This document shows positions 39,601 to 48,000 of a stretch of 64,000 nucleotides of DNA, piece by piece (the first letter of the stretch is position 1; each line of letters begins with the position of its first letter). The notes under the pieces are model-generated. The model was given only the letters and a program-made list of their open reading frames with translations. It ran no database searches and was not told the origin of the DNA. Both the position numbers and the translations under genes were made by a program. Origin of the DNA: Rhyacichthys aspro (lineage: Eukaryota; Chordata; Actinopteri; Gobiiformes; Rhyacichthyidae); the NCBI GenBank assembly GCA_036850595.1, contig CM072152.1, forward strand, positions 5,413,640 through 5,477,639, given 5' to 3'.

Positions 39601-42600
39601 ATTCTATAACCTTTTATTACCTACATGTGCCAATATTTAAAGCAGTTGTTTGCAATACAGATGCTAATGTTAATTTATAACGATACATTTGTGATACATC
39701 ATGCAAATCTAGTTACAGTCAAAGATGTTCTGACATTTTCATGAAGACATCACCGCTCAGCCAAACTCTCAAGCTTAACTAATTGCTGGGACCGGAAGCA
39801 AGTTTTTTTTGGGTAGTCATTTGAAGTAGGCTCACGCCAGACCGTCCCCCGAGTCCCTCCCTGCTGACATGACAAACGAGGCCAGAGCCTAATCCCAGAG
39901 CAGTGTTTACGGGTCGAGTCCAGAGGGTCAGTGGCAGGCCAAGGAAGCCACAGAGGAAAAAGCCGTCCGGAGTGTCCCTCAGAGGAAGTAAAGGTGCAGA
40001 CACCAGGGCCTCCAGGATTAGGGGTGGGGGGCTGGTGAAGAGGTTAATAGTGGGTTCTGGGTGGCCCTGAGGGAAGGGGGACAGTGGATTATATGGAGGC
40101 CATTGTCAGGAATTAGCGGAGTAAGAGGGGATTAATATCGCTCTAATAACATTTTTAGGACGTGATGTAGAGAGAAGCAGCCGGCGTTGATTGATTGAAA
40201 TTTGGTAGTGTTTTGCAATTTAACCTCAAATCAATATGGAAATGAATTGAACTTTTTACCTCACTTAAGTTTATTGACTTTTATATTTCCCCTGAGAGGT
40301 CAATTAAACGGTAAAGCTGGGATATTATTCTAAAGATCTACATTGCTTATTTTTTCATTTAAAATGTAGTCAATCCACCTTCAACTCTGTCCATTTTAAC
40401 GTTTCACAGCTGCTTTGTAGGTGGCACTTGTTGAAAAATAAAGAATAAACAAAATGTAAATAAAAAGTGACATAGATAAGTGATGGAGAGAGCAAGCAGA
40501 CTGCCAAATTAAATTTAGTCTTAAACCAAGTTTTTTAAATTTGAAAACTTAGGAGGAACTTAAGGAACTTGCTGTTGTTGATTTTCAGTGGAAGATGCAC
40601 ATTGGCACATATATCCAAAAATGTTTAAATTTTCAAATTTCTTAGATTAGGTGTTAAGTGTTTTTATATTTTTAGAATTTAGCGCAAAAAAAAAGCAGCC
40701 AGGGCTATTGTGTGTGCCGTTCTGACCAATGTGCGAGGACAGCAACATCATAAAATTTAGATTTTTTTTTTTCCTCGCTGTAATACCACAAACGGGCACT
40801 GGTGGAATTGGCAACAGGGCAGAGGGGCAGTGCCATATCCAGATTCGATAATATATCATTGGTTCACAAGAATGGTTCTAGTAAGTCTCCAGTCTACACT
40901 AGGCTTGGGAAATTCTGACGGAAAAATATCATTACAGTTTTGTGGTTATAACTTATAAACCTTATAACCCTATTAATTTCCAGATTAATGGGTTGTGTAA
41001 AATGTTTCTGTTGTTACTGAAGTGAAATGCAGATAGATATTTGCAGTTCTTTAAGACAGAGCTACAAACTCAATTACGCTGTCTTTGTTTAACTGGTCTA
41101 GTCATTTGGACGCATCCACACGACTTTTGAAACAAAGGACTATGACTGAGGCGCTTTGTATCTACAGTACAGCTGCAGTGTCGGCTAGTCTGCTACGTTG
41201 CTGATGCTGTATCTCAATATTTCAACAGAGCAAACATTCAAAGTTAGGTTGTTTTCCTTTCTGTTCTTGTCTCACCAGCTCATATTAAGAGATCACTGTG
41301 AACAGTACGTCATGTATTTATTTGTATACAATGACATTTTAAAAATCACATCACATATGTAGTCCTCACTCTAGTTAAGTGTTTTATATTTTACATCACT
41401 AACTTTTGTTTACAGTGTATCAAACTAACAAACAAACTAAACATATATAGACCATACAAATGACTCAACTTATCCTAACGTGAACATCCAGTAGGACCAG
41501 GCCCTCAACATACCGTATTACTCGTCCTAACGCTGCTGAATTATGAGCGGGAGTCCTTGGCTGGAGTTCAACCAAGCGTGGGCCTCGGAGCAAACCCAGA
41601 CTTTGATCACTACAGAAAGAAGTTAACAGTATCATCAGTGGTACAGGTGGGTAATGTGGTCGAGGAAATGAACCTGATTACTGACAATGCGGTGAGCCAC
41701 AGAAATGTACAGATGAAACAAGTGTAGAAAGGCATATGTTACAAAACTAAAGGTGATACCAACGTACACCATTTATCAATTTCACTTGCTTGGATAGAAA
41801 AGTCTCCAATAGTCATCAACCAAACAGAAGTTTTAAGAGGTTAGTGTTGCTCTTCCATAAGTAAGTTGTAGTAGACAAGTCAACATGCCAGGAGAAATGA
41901 ACAGGACAGACAGAGAGCAGCAGCTGGGTAAAGAGACAAACTGGGAGCCATGGCAGCTTCAGGCTATATAAATGACATCTGACAGGAAGACTTTTTTTAA
42001 CAGTTCATTAACACCTCACAAGATTCTGAATCGATCTTAAACAGGCAAATGTGCTTATCAAATCAAAAGGCAATCAGTCATAAGAAGCCAAGTATGAGCT
42101 CAACAGTTATGGCAGTCAAATGTTCCATATAAAATGACAGTTGGAAAGCCAGCTTATCCTGTCTGTGTCAGATAAAATAGAAGCAAAACATCTGTGTCAA
42201 AAATCCGATAAAGGCTGAATAAAGTTTTTAATGCACAGTCACAGCAGATGTTGAGGAAAGCCAACATGTGGAGGATAAAACCACTAGACTTAAACCTCAG
42301 TTACCTTTCACCAGTTCAAACAAGAGAAACAAATGTGCTGTGGAACATTACACTTCCTTTAGACTTCACCACAGCAAAGAAAATAGTTTTTACACAGAGT
42401 TTGTGGACCAACTTAGAAGGAATGAAAAAAGGGGCGCTGGTAATCAAAGATAAACAGCCTACTGATAAAAAAAATCTCTAAAAGTTGTCCCAACAGTCAA
42501 ACTAACTACTAAATACACACAGACATTATTATTGATATAATTTAGAATGCACGTGCCAGTAAAGAGTCGTTGGCAAAAAGTAGTTGTCGGTTAGCTAGTT

Positions 42601-42857
42601 AATTCTGCTATCTTTGCTAGCAGTAGGCAACAACTTTCGAATTAGCTATGTAAGTGATTAAACGTAATTCAGATAAAAACCAAAGTAAATCTAGGTACAA
42701 AGCAGGCAGTTGGTAGCATGTTGAACAGCGTGCTCAGTGTGGACTGTGTTCAGGAGCTGGCGGTGGAACTAACATGCTCCAGCTCCCAAACTTTCTCCAC
42801 TTCATTCGTTTTCGTCGTCAAAGTTGTCTCAAAATGAACTTACCTTGTATCGGCCAT
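2380..42857 (-). CDS. arhgap39: Rho GTPase-activating protein 39 (Vilse/CrGAP), full-length isoform
   Basis: Coding exons on the minus strand, in transcript order: 42857-42844, 41609-41514 (possibly optional), 28035-27535, 13848-12462, 8689-8047, 7233-7141, 4994-4921, 4760-4561, 3963-3872, 3801-3632, 2574-2380. They join with matching phases into 1,154 codons plus stop (1,122 without the 96-nt exon); human ARHGAP39 is about 1,083-1,114. With that exon counted, two WW domains lie at about residues 39-108, a disordered Pro/Ser/Gln region at 205-700, MyTH4 at about 736-930 and RhoGAP at about 950-1150, with arginine finger R1003 in TEGIFRVPGD. In the known family the protein stimulates GTP hydrolysis on Rac1/Cdc42, binds Robo through its WW domains and acts in axon guidance and dendritic spines. 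I see no frameshift or internal stop, so the gene looks functional. Orthology to human ARHGAP39 is by remembered sequence; teleost a/b paralogy cannot be judged. Confidence 0.93.
3632..3801 (-). CDS. arhgap39: arhgap39 exon 10, RhoGAP
   Basis: A 170-nt exon with the conserved RhoGAP block SLMKLWYRELEEPLIP and then ELNRLVLCYFIHFLQ. KLWYRELEEPLIP is the family signature. The acceptor TTGTAG and a GTAATT donor are present; it ends in phase 0. Confidence 0.94.
3872..3963 (-). CDS. arhgap39: arhgap39 exon 9, RhoGAP
   Basis: A 92-nt exon completing the arginine finger and encoding VPGDIDEVNALKLQVDQW and then RIPENLSDPNVP. It is nearly identical to the human protein in the first 18 residues. The donor is GTAAGA. 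Confidence 0.94.
4561..4760 (-). CDS. arhgap39: arhgap39 exon 8, RhoGAP N-terminal half with arginine finger
   Basis: A 200-nt exon from GLRKPTLEEIDHS through TPSLFGSSLEEVMER and LPWVQVQLSQYVLGLGG to TEGIF plus two bases of Arg. The split Arg in GIFRVPG is the catalytic arginine finger of RhoGAP domains, so GAP activity should be retained. The donor is GTGAGA. Confidence 0.94.
4921..4994 (-). CDS. arhgap39: arhgap39 exon 7, end of MyTH4
   Basis: A 74-nt exon encoding LPISTYAKFCHRKLQK and then VAITGGKK. This matches the human segment PISTYAKYCYHKLQK closely. The acceptor TCTCTACAG and a GTGAGC donor are clear, and it ends in phase 0. Confidence 0.92.
7141..7233 (-). CDS. arhgap39: arhgap39 exon 6, 93-nt lysine-rich insert
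   Basis: It encodes TQFILDQQELKLKKNS, a Lys/Arg run and then EEEE, 31 residues inside the distal MyTH4 region. It corresponds to the Lys-rich segment beginning VTQHIKEL that I recall as optional in human isoforms. It enters and leaves in phase 1, but the flanking bases make skipping produce T|GA, a stop codon. Confidence 0.88.
8047..8689 (-). CDS. arhgap39: arhgap39 exon 5, most of the MyTH4 domain
   Basis: A 643-nt exon encoding AGTLELQAQLDSHKK and then the MyTH4 domain, recognised by EDWASKHLNMHTQGLFRR, SIANMLSW, KKPMLVTS, EACEMFKLVQAYMGD, LRDELYVQLVRQTT, GWELMAVSLAFF and YLEGYIQRHTDP. MyTH4 domains bind microtubules or partner tails in several myosins and RhoGAPs. It ends AAA T before GTGAGT. 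A second in-frame donor lies 24 nt downstream (exon end 8023). Confidence 0.93.
9001..9008. repeat. target-site duplication, left (GACTAAAC)
   Basis: An exact copy of the 8 bp at 9424-9431 flanking the hAT element; the perfect match suggests a fairly recent insertion. Confidence 0.9.
9009..9423. mobile_element. non-autonomous hAT-type DNA transposon, 415 bp
   Basis: The left end CACGGGTGGGCAAACTTTTT and the right end, read inward, CAGTAGTGGGCAAACTAAGG, form a terminal inverted repeat sharing GTGGGCAAACT. An exact 8-bp target duplication, GACTAAAC, flanks it at 9001-9008 and 9424-9431, as hAT elements make. Subterminal GGGCC-rich segments face each other. No transposase ORF is present, so it was moved in trans. 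It lies in an arhgap39 intron. Confidence 0.93.
9424..9431. repeat. target-site duplication, right (GACTAAAC)
   Basis: Partner of the duplication at 9001-9008. Confidence 0.9.
10084..10091 (+). promoter_or_regulatory. POU octamer ATGCAAAT in a possible conserved intronic block
   Basis: A perfect octamer within a roughly 400-bp intronic stretch (10030-10430) that is less AT-rich than its surroundings and has no repeat signature. An octamer alone occurs by chance. It is listed because of its setting in an arhgap39 intron. Confidence 0.25.
12462..13848 (-). CDS. arhgap39: arhgap39 exon 4, long disordered linker
   Basis: A 1,387-nt exon of low-complexity sequence rich in Ser, Pro, Gln and Arg. 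It holds an 8-Gln run (residues about 236-243) and two YDxP motifs, YDDP and YDEP (tyrosines about 335 and 345), which match the usual target of Crk/Nck-type SH2 domains once phosphorylated. The human protein has a similar YDEPP segment. The internal Met at 13802 follows open sequence, so it is not the natural start. The acceptor TTTTTCTCAG and a GTAAAC donor leave phase 0, feeding PPSQ into AGTLELQ of the next exon. Confidence 0.9.
13731..13754 (-). repeat. arhgap39: in-frame CAG repeat encoding eight Gln
   Basis: Eight CTG triplets on the plus strand, read as CAG codons within exon 4 of arhgap39. The lack of synonymous CAA interruptions makes it prone to length change. Confidence 0.9.
15678..15697 (-). 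CDS. arhgap39: arhgap39 alternative first coding exon (MFRARE)
   Basis: ATG TTT AGA GCG CGT GAA AG before a GTAAGT donor. It is in the same phase as the WW exon relative to the exon starting at 13848. A TGA immediately precedes the ATG. The Kozak context is weak (T at -3). Confidence 0.6.
15698..16030 (-). promoter_or_regulatory. putative internal promoter of arhgap39
   Basis: A GC- and CpG-enriched block in an otherwise AT-rich intron, directly upstream of the MFRARE exon. It contains a G-run array at 15868-15893 (four runs separated by single A), suited to Sp1/MAZ-type factors or a G-quadruplex. It probably includes the 5' untranslated part of the alternative first exon. No TATA box is evident. 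The transcription start cannot be placed. Confidence 0.5.
16190..16790. repeat. A-rich strand-asymmetric degenerate minisatellite
   Basis: About 600 bp almost without T runs on the plus strand, with drifting units of the type ACTAAAAGGGAACAAAA. It lies about 0.2-0.8 kb upstream of the internal arhgap39 promoter block (in transcript sense). On the transcribed strand it is pyrimidine-rich, which creates spurious Phe/Ser-rich ORFs. Confidence 0.65.
16800..27534. other. arhgap39 intron (transcript-upstream part)
   Basis: 10.7 kb without a supported exon. A relatively CpG-rich non-repetitive stretch at 16850-17460 and another at 20250-20560 could be regulatory. The tandem duplication is at 21775-22110. 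The rest is AT-rich with no recognisable element. Confidence 0.5.
21775..22110. repeat. imperfect tandem duplication, two units
   Basis: Unit 1 has TTAAGAGCATTAAGA (21780) and CAAATTTAACCATTTCC (21891), then AACAACCTGATATTTCAAC. Unit 2 has ATTAAGAGCATTAAGA (21973) and CAAATTTGACCATTTGC (22070), then AGCAACCTGATATTTTAAC. The offset is about 180-190 bp. A related fragment near 21216-21271 matches 22000-22060. Origin unknown. Confidence 0.6.
27535..28035 (-). CDS. arhgap39: arhgap39 exon 3, tandem WW domains
   Basis: This 501-nt exon encodes two WW domains back to back. WW1 begins ADWVEIVEP and has its second Trp in GECGWDPPPG. WW2 begins NQWWELFDP, carries FYYYN and ends TVWHQPQG. Both keep the paired Trp and the terminal Pro. 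A Ser/Gly/Glu-rich tail ends SSKEVQ plus two bases. The acceptor CTCTCCTCAG and a GTAAAG donor are clear. In the family these domains bind proline motifs, including those of Robo. Confidence 0.93.
30195..30530. repeat. degenerate GAGACCAAG-type repeat
   Basis: Multiple near-repeats such as GAGACCA, TAAGACCAAGTCC, GAGACAAGCCCGAGACC and CAAGACCAAACGCAAG. Purine-rich and imperfect. It may be an old interspersed element. No end structure was found. Confidence 0.35.
39445..39521. repeat. dispersed repeat family, copy B
   Basis: The core ATAACAGCATGTCCCTGCAG, then GACTACCGTAGGTGCTCAC and a GGTAGAAAGAAGG tail, is aligned with copies A and C. It lies in arhgap39's large intron. Confidence 0.6.
41514..41609 (-). 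CDS. arhgap39: arhgap39 exon 2, 96 nt, possibly alternative
   Basis: The acceptor TTCTTTCTGTAG and a GTATGT donor bound 96 nt that are open in the phase set by exon 1 and return to the same phase (CG plus T of the WW exon gives Arg). The peptide contains LVELQPRTPAHNS before the WW exon. This resembles VDLPESRIPGSNT at the same place in the human protein, between the start and the first WW domain. Inclusion adds 32 residues and skipping keeps the frame. Without transcripts I cannot say whether it is constitutive. Confidence 0.65.
42844..42857 (-). CDS. arhgap39: arhgap39 coding exon 1 (start codon)
   Basis: ATG GCC GAT ACA AG, then a GTAAGT donor. The context is strong (A at -3, G at +4, AAGAAAATGG). 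It encodes MADT plus a split Ser, compared with MSQT in the human protein. It ends in phase 2, as both the 96-nt exon and the WW exon require. Confidence 0.85.
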
Positions 42858-43100
42858 TTTCTTCACATTGTAGACAAAACGTATACGAAGAGAAAAGTGT
42901 GTGTTCTGTAGTCTGTAACAGACGTGTTTGAGGGCTCAGAGCGGTCCCAGTTGTGGAGACGGGACGGTCCTACGGCGGTGAATCCGAGACGAAGTCTCCG
43001 CCTCTGCACTGAGTCATAGGCTGGGACAGGGGTCACCAGTCTGCACCCCTCCTACCTACCCCTGCTCCTACCCCTGCCCCTGTCATACCCCACAGCCTAG
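42858..43100 (-). promoter_or_regulatory. arhgap39: putative main promoter and 5' UTR of arhgap39
   Basis: A CpG-enriched stretch upstream of the MADTS start codon, with CGG/CCG-rich sequence around 42940-43005. It holds an AP-1 type TGAGTCA at 43010-43016. I see no TATA box at a clear distance, which fits a CpG-type promoter. The transcription start is not resolvable. Confidence 0.5.
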
Positions 43101-43406
43101 TCCCAGGCTGTCTGGAGTGAGAGCAAGTCAAAGCAGAGCCATATCAGACAATGGCTCTGAGTCAGTTTGTGGAGTAGTCATTTTAAACATCGTCAGATTT
43201 ACTCTAGAAAAGTGGATGAAGTTTTCTGGTAACAAGACAAGGGTCAGTCTCCTGGAATAATAATAATTAAAAAAAAACATCCCACAGACGCACAACACAA
43301 AAGAAGAAAACAAACACAAAAGACAAAAAGCTAGTCTTATATTTTATTATTCCTAATATTTCTCTCTCGGACAGTGCCTGAATACCATGGTATCTTTGGA
43401 ACAGCT

Positions 43407-43419
43407 GTTGCTAAGCAAC
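43407..43419. promoter_or_regulatory. RFX X-box-like palindrome
   Basis: GTTGCTAAGCAAC is an almost perfect inverted repeat (GTTGC/GCAAC around a TAA centre) and fits the RFX X-box pattern. It lies about 550 bp upstream of the arhgap39 start codon, between the two genes. Function is inferred from the motif only. Confidence 0.45.
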
Positions 43420-43752
43420 ACAATGGCGCACAACCCGAGAAAGTTTTTATTCCATATAGTTATTTAAAGGTATATAAATTGTTGTATTGTTATTATAAAT
43501 GTTATAAATTCCACAGCGTTTGTTGACAATTGTTATCATTTGCCTCCTTTCTTCACGGACCTGTGCATTTTTAATGTAATTGCATTTGCTTGATGAATTT
43601 AATCAGAGCTTTCTTTACTTGCCTGTTTAGGTTGTTGCATTATCTTGTGCCTGTACATAAGAAGTCCTGCCCTGGCCTAAACGAGGTGACAGCGACACCT
43701 GCTGGACACGAACTTAGCCAGGACATTTTCAGAATGTGTGGTCAAACAACAC

Positions 43753-45052
43753 TTTATTCACAATTACTATCAGCAGTCAGGTCAGATCTATGGAAATATC
43801 TGCTAGAAAATCAAAGACTCTAACAAAGGCAGGTAGATAAAACTCACATCAATAAGTATTACATTGCTGTGCTGTTCCTGTGGAACAGAGTAAACTATTA
43901 TCAGTTATATGTACATGGCGCATCTCACAGTGAACCCTTTTAAGTGCTTTTCATATGTAAATAATGAAAGAACCAACACACAAGCTGCAAGCAATGACAT
44001 TTCTCAAGCTACATTTCTCTTCGTACAATAATTTTGTCAACTCATATACAATGAGGTCAGCCCCTTCAGTAGGCTATTATAAAAATATTGTAAACATTAA
44101 TATTAATTGCACAACATACATTCAAATACATCCTGTACTGTACAGCAAGGTTTTACTTTTGTGTTGTTATCTGGTAGCACCATGTATAGCAACAACAACC
44201 TATTTGGAAATCTCTAGTGTGGTACTGACAATACAAAGAAGTTAATAGCATTCACTAATGGTATTCTGCAGGTGATCAGATGTTTTGGAGGTTGAGATTG
44301 TACCATTGTGACATAGTGATTGGTGTAGGCATGTTCAAGGTGGAGCTAACACTTGTAGATGGATAAAGGCAGGCAAATCTTAGCCACAAAAACCTCCACA
44401 GCTTTAGAAATGTTGACAGTTTAAAAAGGACATTCATCAGCGTTAATATAGTACTATATTACAAAAGATTATGGCAAAAAAATCTCTTACACTTGGTCTC
44501 ATCACACCTCTGTGCATACACACTGGTGCGGAGAAGAAAAAACTTCTGTCACAAAACACAATAATGACTTGTCTATCTAATAAGCATATGCCACTGACAC
44601 TTTACTAGATCAAGCTGTGGCTTCCATGAAGTTTTGTAGCAGCAGGGTTGACATGTTTTCATCCAGTTTCTCATGATGACAAAGAAAGCTAAGTAAAGCA
44701 GACATACTATCTACAAGCAGTACAGTAAAACTGAATGCACTGTGCACACCAGGCTGTCCCGACTCAATCACAGCATCCTACGGCGGTAATCGTCCTGACA
44801 GCTGGAAAAAAGTTTTACATGTGTCCAGGTACAGTATTGACAATTGGAGTCTTTTACTTATCAGTTTTAGGATCTCCTGTTGCCTGATGTTAGGGTTTGA
44901 AAGAGCAGTTTTCTCAAATAAACAAAACCCAGATCTCAAGTTATGGTCCGTCATCTAGTGTGGTCAAGGTCCTGGGGTTCTCCTGCACTCCCATTCTCCT
45001 TTTATAATAGAAGGAGGCCAATGTTGTCGGTTGTGGAGTCTATTAGGTGTGG
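43753..45052 (-). other. sulf2: sulf2 3' untranslated region (inferred)
   Basis: This is the sequence after the stop. The end is set by an AATAAA at 43758-43753 (TTTATT on the plus strand). No ORF of note. That leaves roughly 0.65-0.9 kb before the arhgap39 promoter block. Confidence 0.5.
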
Positions 45053-45083
45053 TTAACCAACCCATCCTTCCCAAATCTGGCCT
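45053..45083 (-). CDS. sulf2: sulf2 last coding exon
   Basis: It encodes GQIWEGWVG and stops at TAA (45055-45053). Human Sulf2 ends GQLWEGWEG, so the C-terminus is complete. The acceptor is CCTTGCATAG. Confidence 0.93.
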
Positions 45084-48000
45084 CTATGCAAGGAGAAGAA
45101 AAACAGAGAGTTACATCTGCCACTTGAGGCATTTACTGGAAACCATGAACCCCAGATGTGGTATGTGCCTAACCAGACTGCTTAGAAAAAGTAGACAATA
45201 ACAGGACAAAGACAACATGACATCTGCATTGCTACACTGTTTTTAGTCTTGATTTGTTAAATGGATTAATGGGGAACTGCAATGCAGGCTAATAAAAATA
45301 AGTAGAAAATTAGAGGACTAGAGAACTATACTAAAGAAAGATGCTGGTGATCATGCTATCTGACCAAGGTAAACAAATCAAGATGGAAGGAGCAGTAAAG
45401 CTTGGCTGACTACGAAAGGGACAGATGGGTTATGACCGACTCACAGCGACTTGGAGGAGGGCTTCTTCACTTTTGGCCTCTTTCGGCGATGAACTGGCCT
45501 GAGGCATGCACAGCCAATACACACGCAGGGGAAATGCATGTGCATGGAGACACACACACACACAAACGTACACATACAGGTAAACACACAAAAACACACA
45601 CAAACCCACACACACGCACACATCCACCCCACACAGCAGAGACAAGCAATTAGGCTTTGTTACAAAAAGGGAGCAGCAGAAGCTCAACAGCACACTTGCA
45701 TTTTTAGCCCTCGGTGACTTCTGCTCCTGCATGCTAAAGAGGCTTTGATCACAGGAGTAACAAACCATGGCACTTTTGGACTTTCAACACAATGTAAATG
45801 AATCTTATTTCCTCTGGTGACTTGCAATGAACATAACTAAAGACACACAGGGGAGGCTATAGCTCCCTGAATTCATATTGTAACATGAATTCCATCTGTG
45901 GTGCTTGTAAAAGTAATCAGCTGGACAGTTAAAAGGAAGAGCATACCTGTATTCGCTGAAGTAGTTTCGTTCTTTTCCTCCTAAAAGAGAAAGGACGCAA
46001 CATTAGGTTTATTCTGAAATGACTTCCACTCTGTCATCAATCATTCTTTGCCTTTAGGGCCTTTAACTCACCCTTTTCTGGGTTGCATTGCTTATGTCCC
46101 TTGCAGCCCCTTAAATCCATGAGCTGTTGATGCAATGAGTTCAGAGTGTTGCGGTCTAAGCTGCTGACAGCATTTATCAGCTGCAAAAATAAGGACAAAA
46201 AGTCAAGTTGGGGTTTGCCAGAAAGAGTAGATAATCAAAAGGAAAACCTAAACCTCCGGTGCTCACACGAAGAAACAATGCTGGATCAATTTTATGAATA
46301 TTTGGTAAGTTATTCATTTATGTTCATGAATGCAGAACTAGACAGCTTAAATACCTGGTAGGGGTCAGTGTTCAGGTCAAAATACTCCAGGAAACCAGTG
46401 GCAAATTCACAGAAGAGGAAGTTATGCGTGTCATTGATGGTCCTGAGGCACCAATAGGTGTTGTTATTGGCGCTGGTGCATGCACAGAATGGGCCCACTA
46501 TGGGAGGAAAGGAAGTTTGGACACAAGAGTTATAAAAGAGTGTTCCAGTATTTTGTTTTAATGCTGTCCGCTGTGGAAAAATAATATGTTCTGCCACACT
46601 AGTCTTCAAATGACTTTCACAGCTATGTGAGTATCCTTACTTGTCCAAAAGGGGGCAGTCTGCCAGTGATGGTTGTCATGAGTGAAACACGTGAGGCCAG
46701 GCATGCTACATGTGTCATTGTTCTGGAGCCTCTTGAGAAATTTACGAAGTTTCTTTCTGCGCTTTTGCTCCTTGGCCAGCCACTGACTCTTCTGCTTCGA
46801 TGGCATTCTAATGAAAACAAGACACATAGTAATAAGATGAAATGATGAATAAGTAAGGATTTACTGGTGAAGGTGAATAAAAGTAATAGTTACTTTAGTG
46901 GGTTAATGCGTTCAGTACTGAGCCTGAAAGTCTTTTCACTTTTGAGAAGGTAACTGTAAAAACAGAAAACAATCAGCTCAAAAATGAAATCATATATTCT
47001 GATAATAATAACACTTTATTATCACTCACCTTGGTGTGTTACACTGACATTCCTCTGGTCGCACCTTTTTTAAATGACCTTTGACCTCACGCAGATTCTT
47101 GATTTTGGTTTGTAACGTCTCAATCTGAATGAAAATACAAACAAATCAGACAAGATACTCAGATGGTGCATATAAATGGTGCATATTTTCATGAAAACTT
47201 TATTGAAAACTCCTTTTAATCCCCAACTTTACAAGAAAGTGAAGGTAAATTTAACCATCAACCAACTGCCCTTTGCCTGTATTTCGCCTAGTATTATTAT
47301 TATTTTTTTAACATGGGAGGGACATTTTTTGTACAGCCCGTAGCCTAGCACAGTTCACAGAGGAAATACCGCAAAAAACTACTTTATATGACAGGAGCTG
47401 GGTTTTATTAAAAGCCAGAGTAAACCTGGATTTGACCATCAGTGATGAGCACTTAAAAAGAGAATGGAACATAAGGCTAGATATACTGAAAAATATTAAA
47501 TATGATTTTTTTAATTTATTTAATCTTTATTAAGGACACAACATAAAAAAGGTCCATAGCTAGAAACAGCTTAACATATTTTAAGGCTGGATCAAATAAA
47601 TGAACATATTCATTCAAACTGTTTTGAGAAAATGGTTGAATATTCTTTTAGTACAAACCACGTGTTTGTGTTTAGTGTATTTCTAGTGTATAATATATTT
47701 TCTGGCTGGGGTTCACAGCTGGAGACAAGCTGGACAGTTGATTGTGCACATTTAGAAGACTGACAATTTGATGTTTGTATGTGAAACACCAGTACCTCAT
47801 GTTCAATGTGCAGTTTGTGATCTTTCCAAGCTTGGAGAGATTTATAGAGGCCTCCATCACACTTTACTGTGTCATTCATGAGGATAGAGCACCTGCAGGG
47901 ATCATGTCAGAGGAGTTTTATTTACATATAAACTGTATACTGCCTGTATTTATAAGTACTCTGAATCGGCTCATGAGTGTGCACACACCTGTAGGTGACC

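Larger units (their letters stand above)
28036..41513. other. arhgap39 large intron upstream of the WW exon
   Basis: 13.5 kb. It holds repeat copy B, the GAGACCAAG-type repeat, a T-rich degenerate stretch at 37730-37990, an X-box-like site at about 34743 and higher-GC blocks at 36700-37010 and 39780-40140. I found no coding exon. Confidence 0.5.

Noticed and set aside
45430..45768. Cys/Val-rich minus-strand ORFs of up to 112 codons
   Set aside because: Produced by the (TG)n microsatellite; the true coding part is only the 54-nt sulf2 exon at its end.
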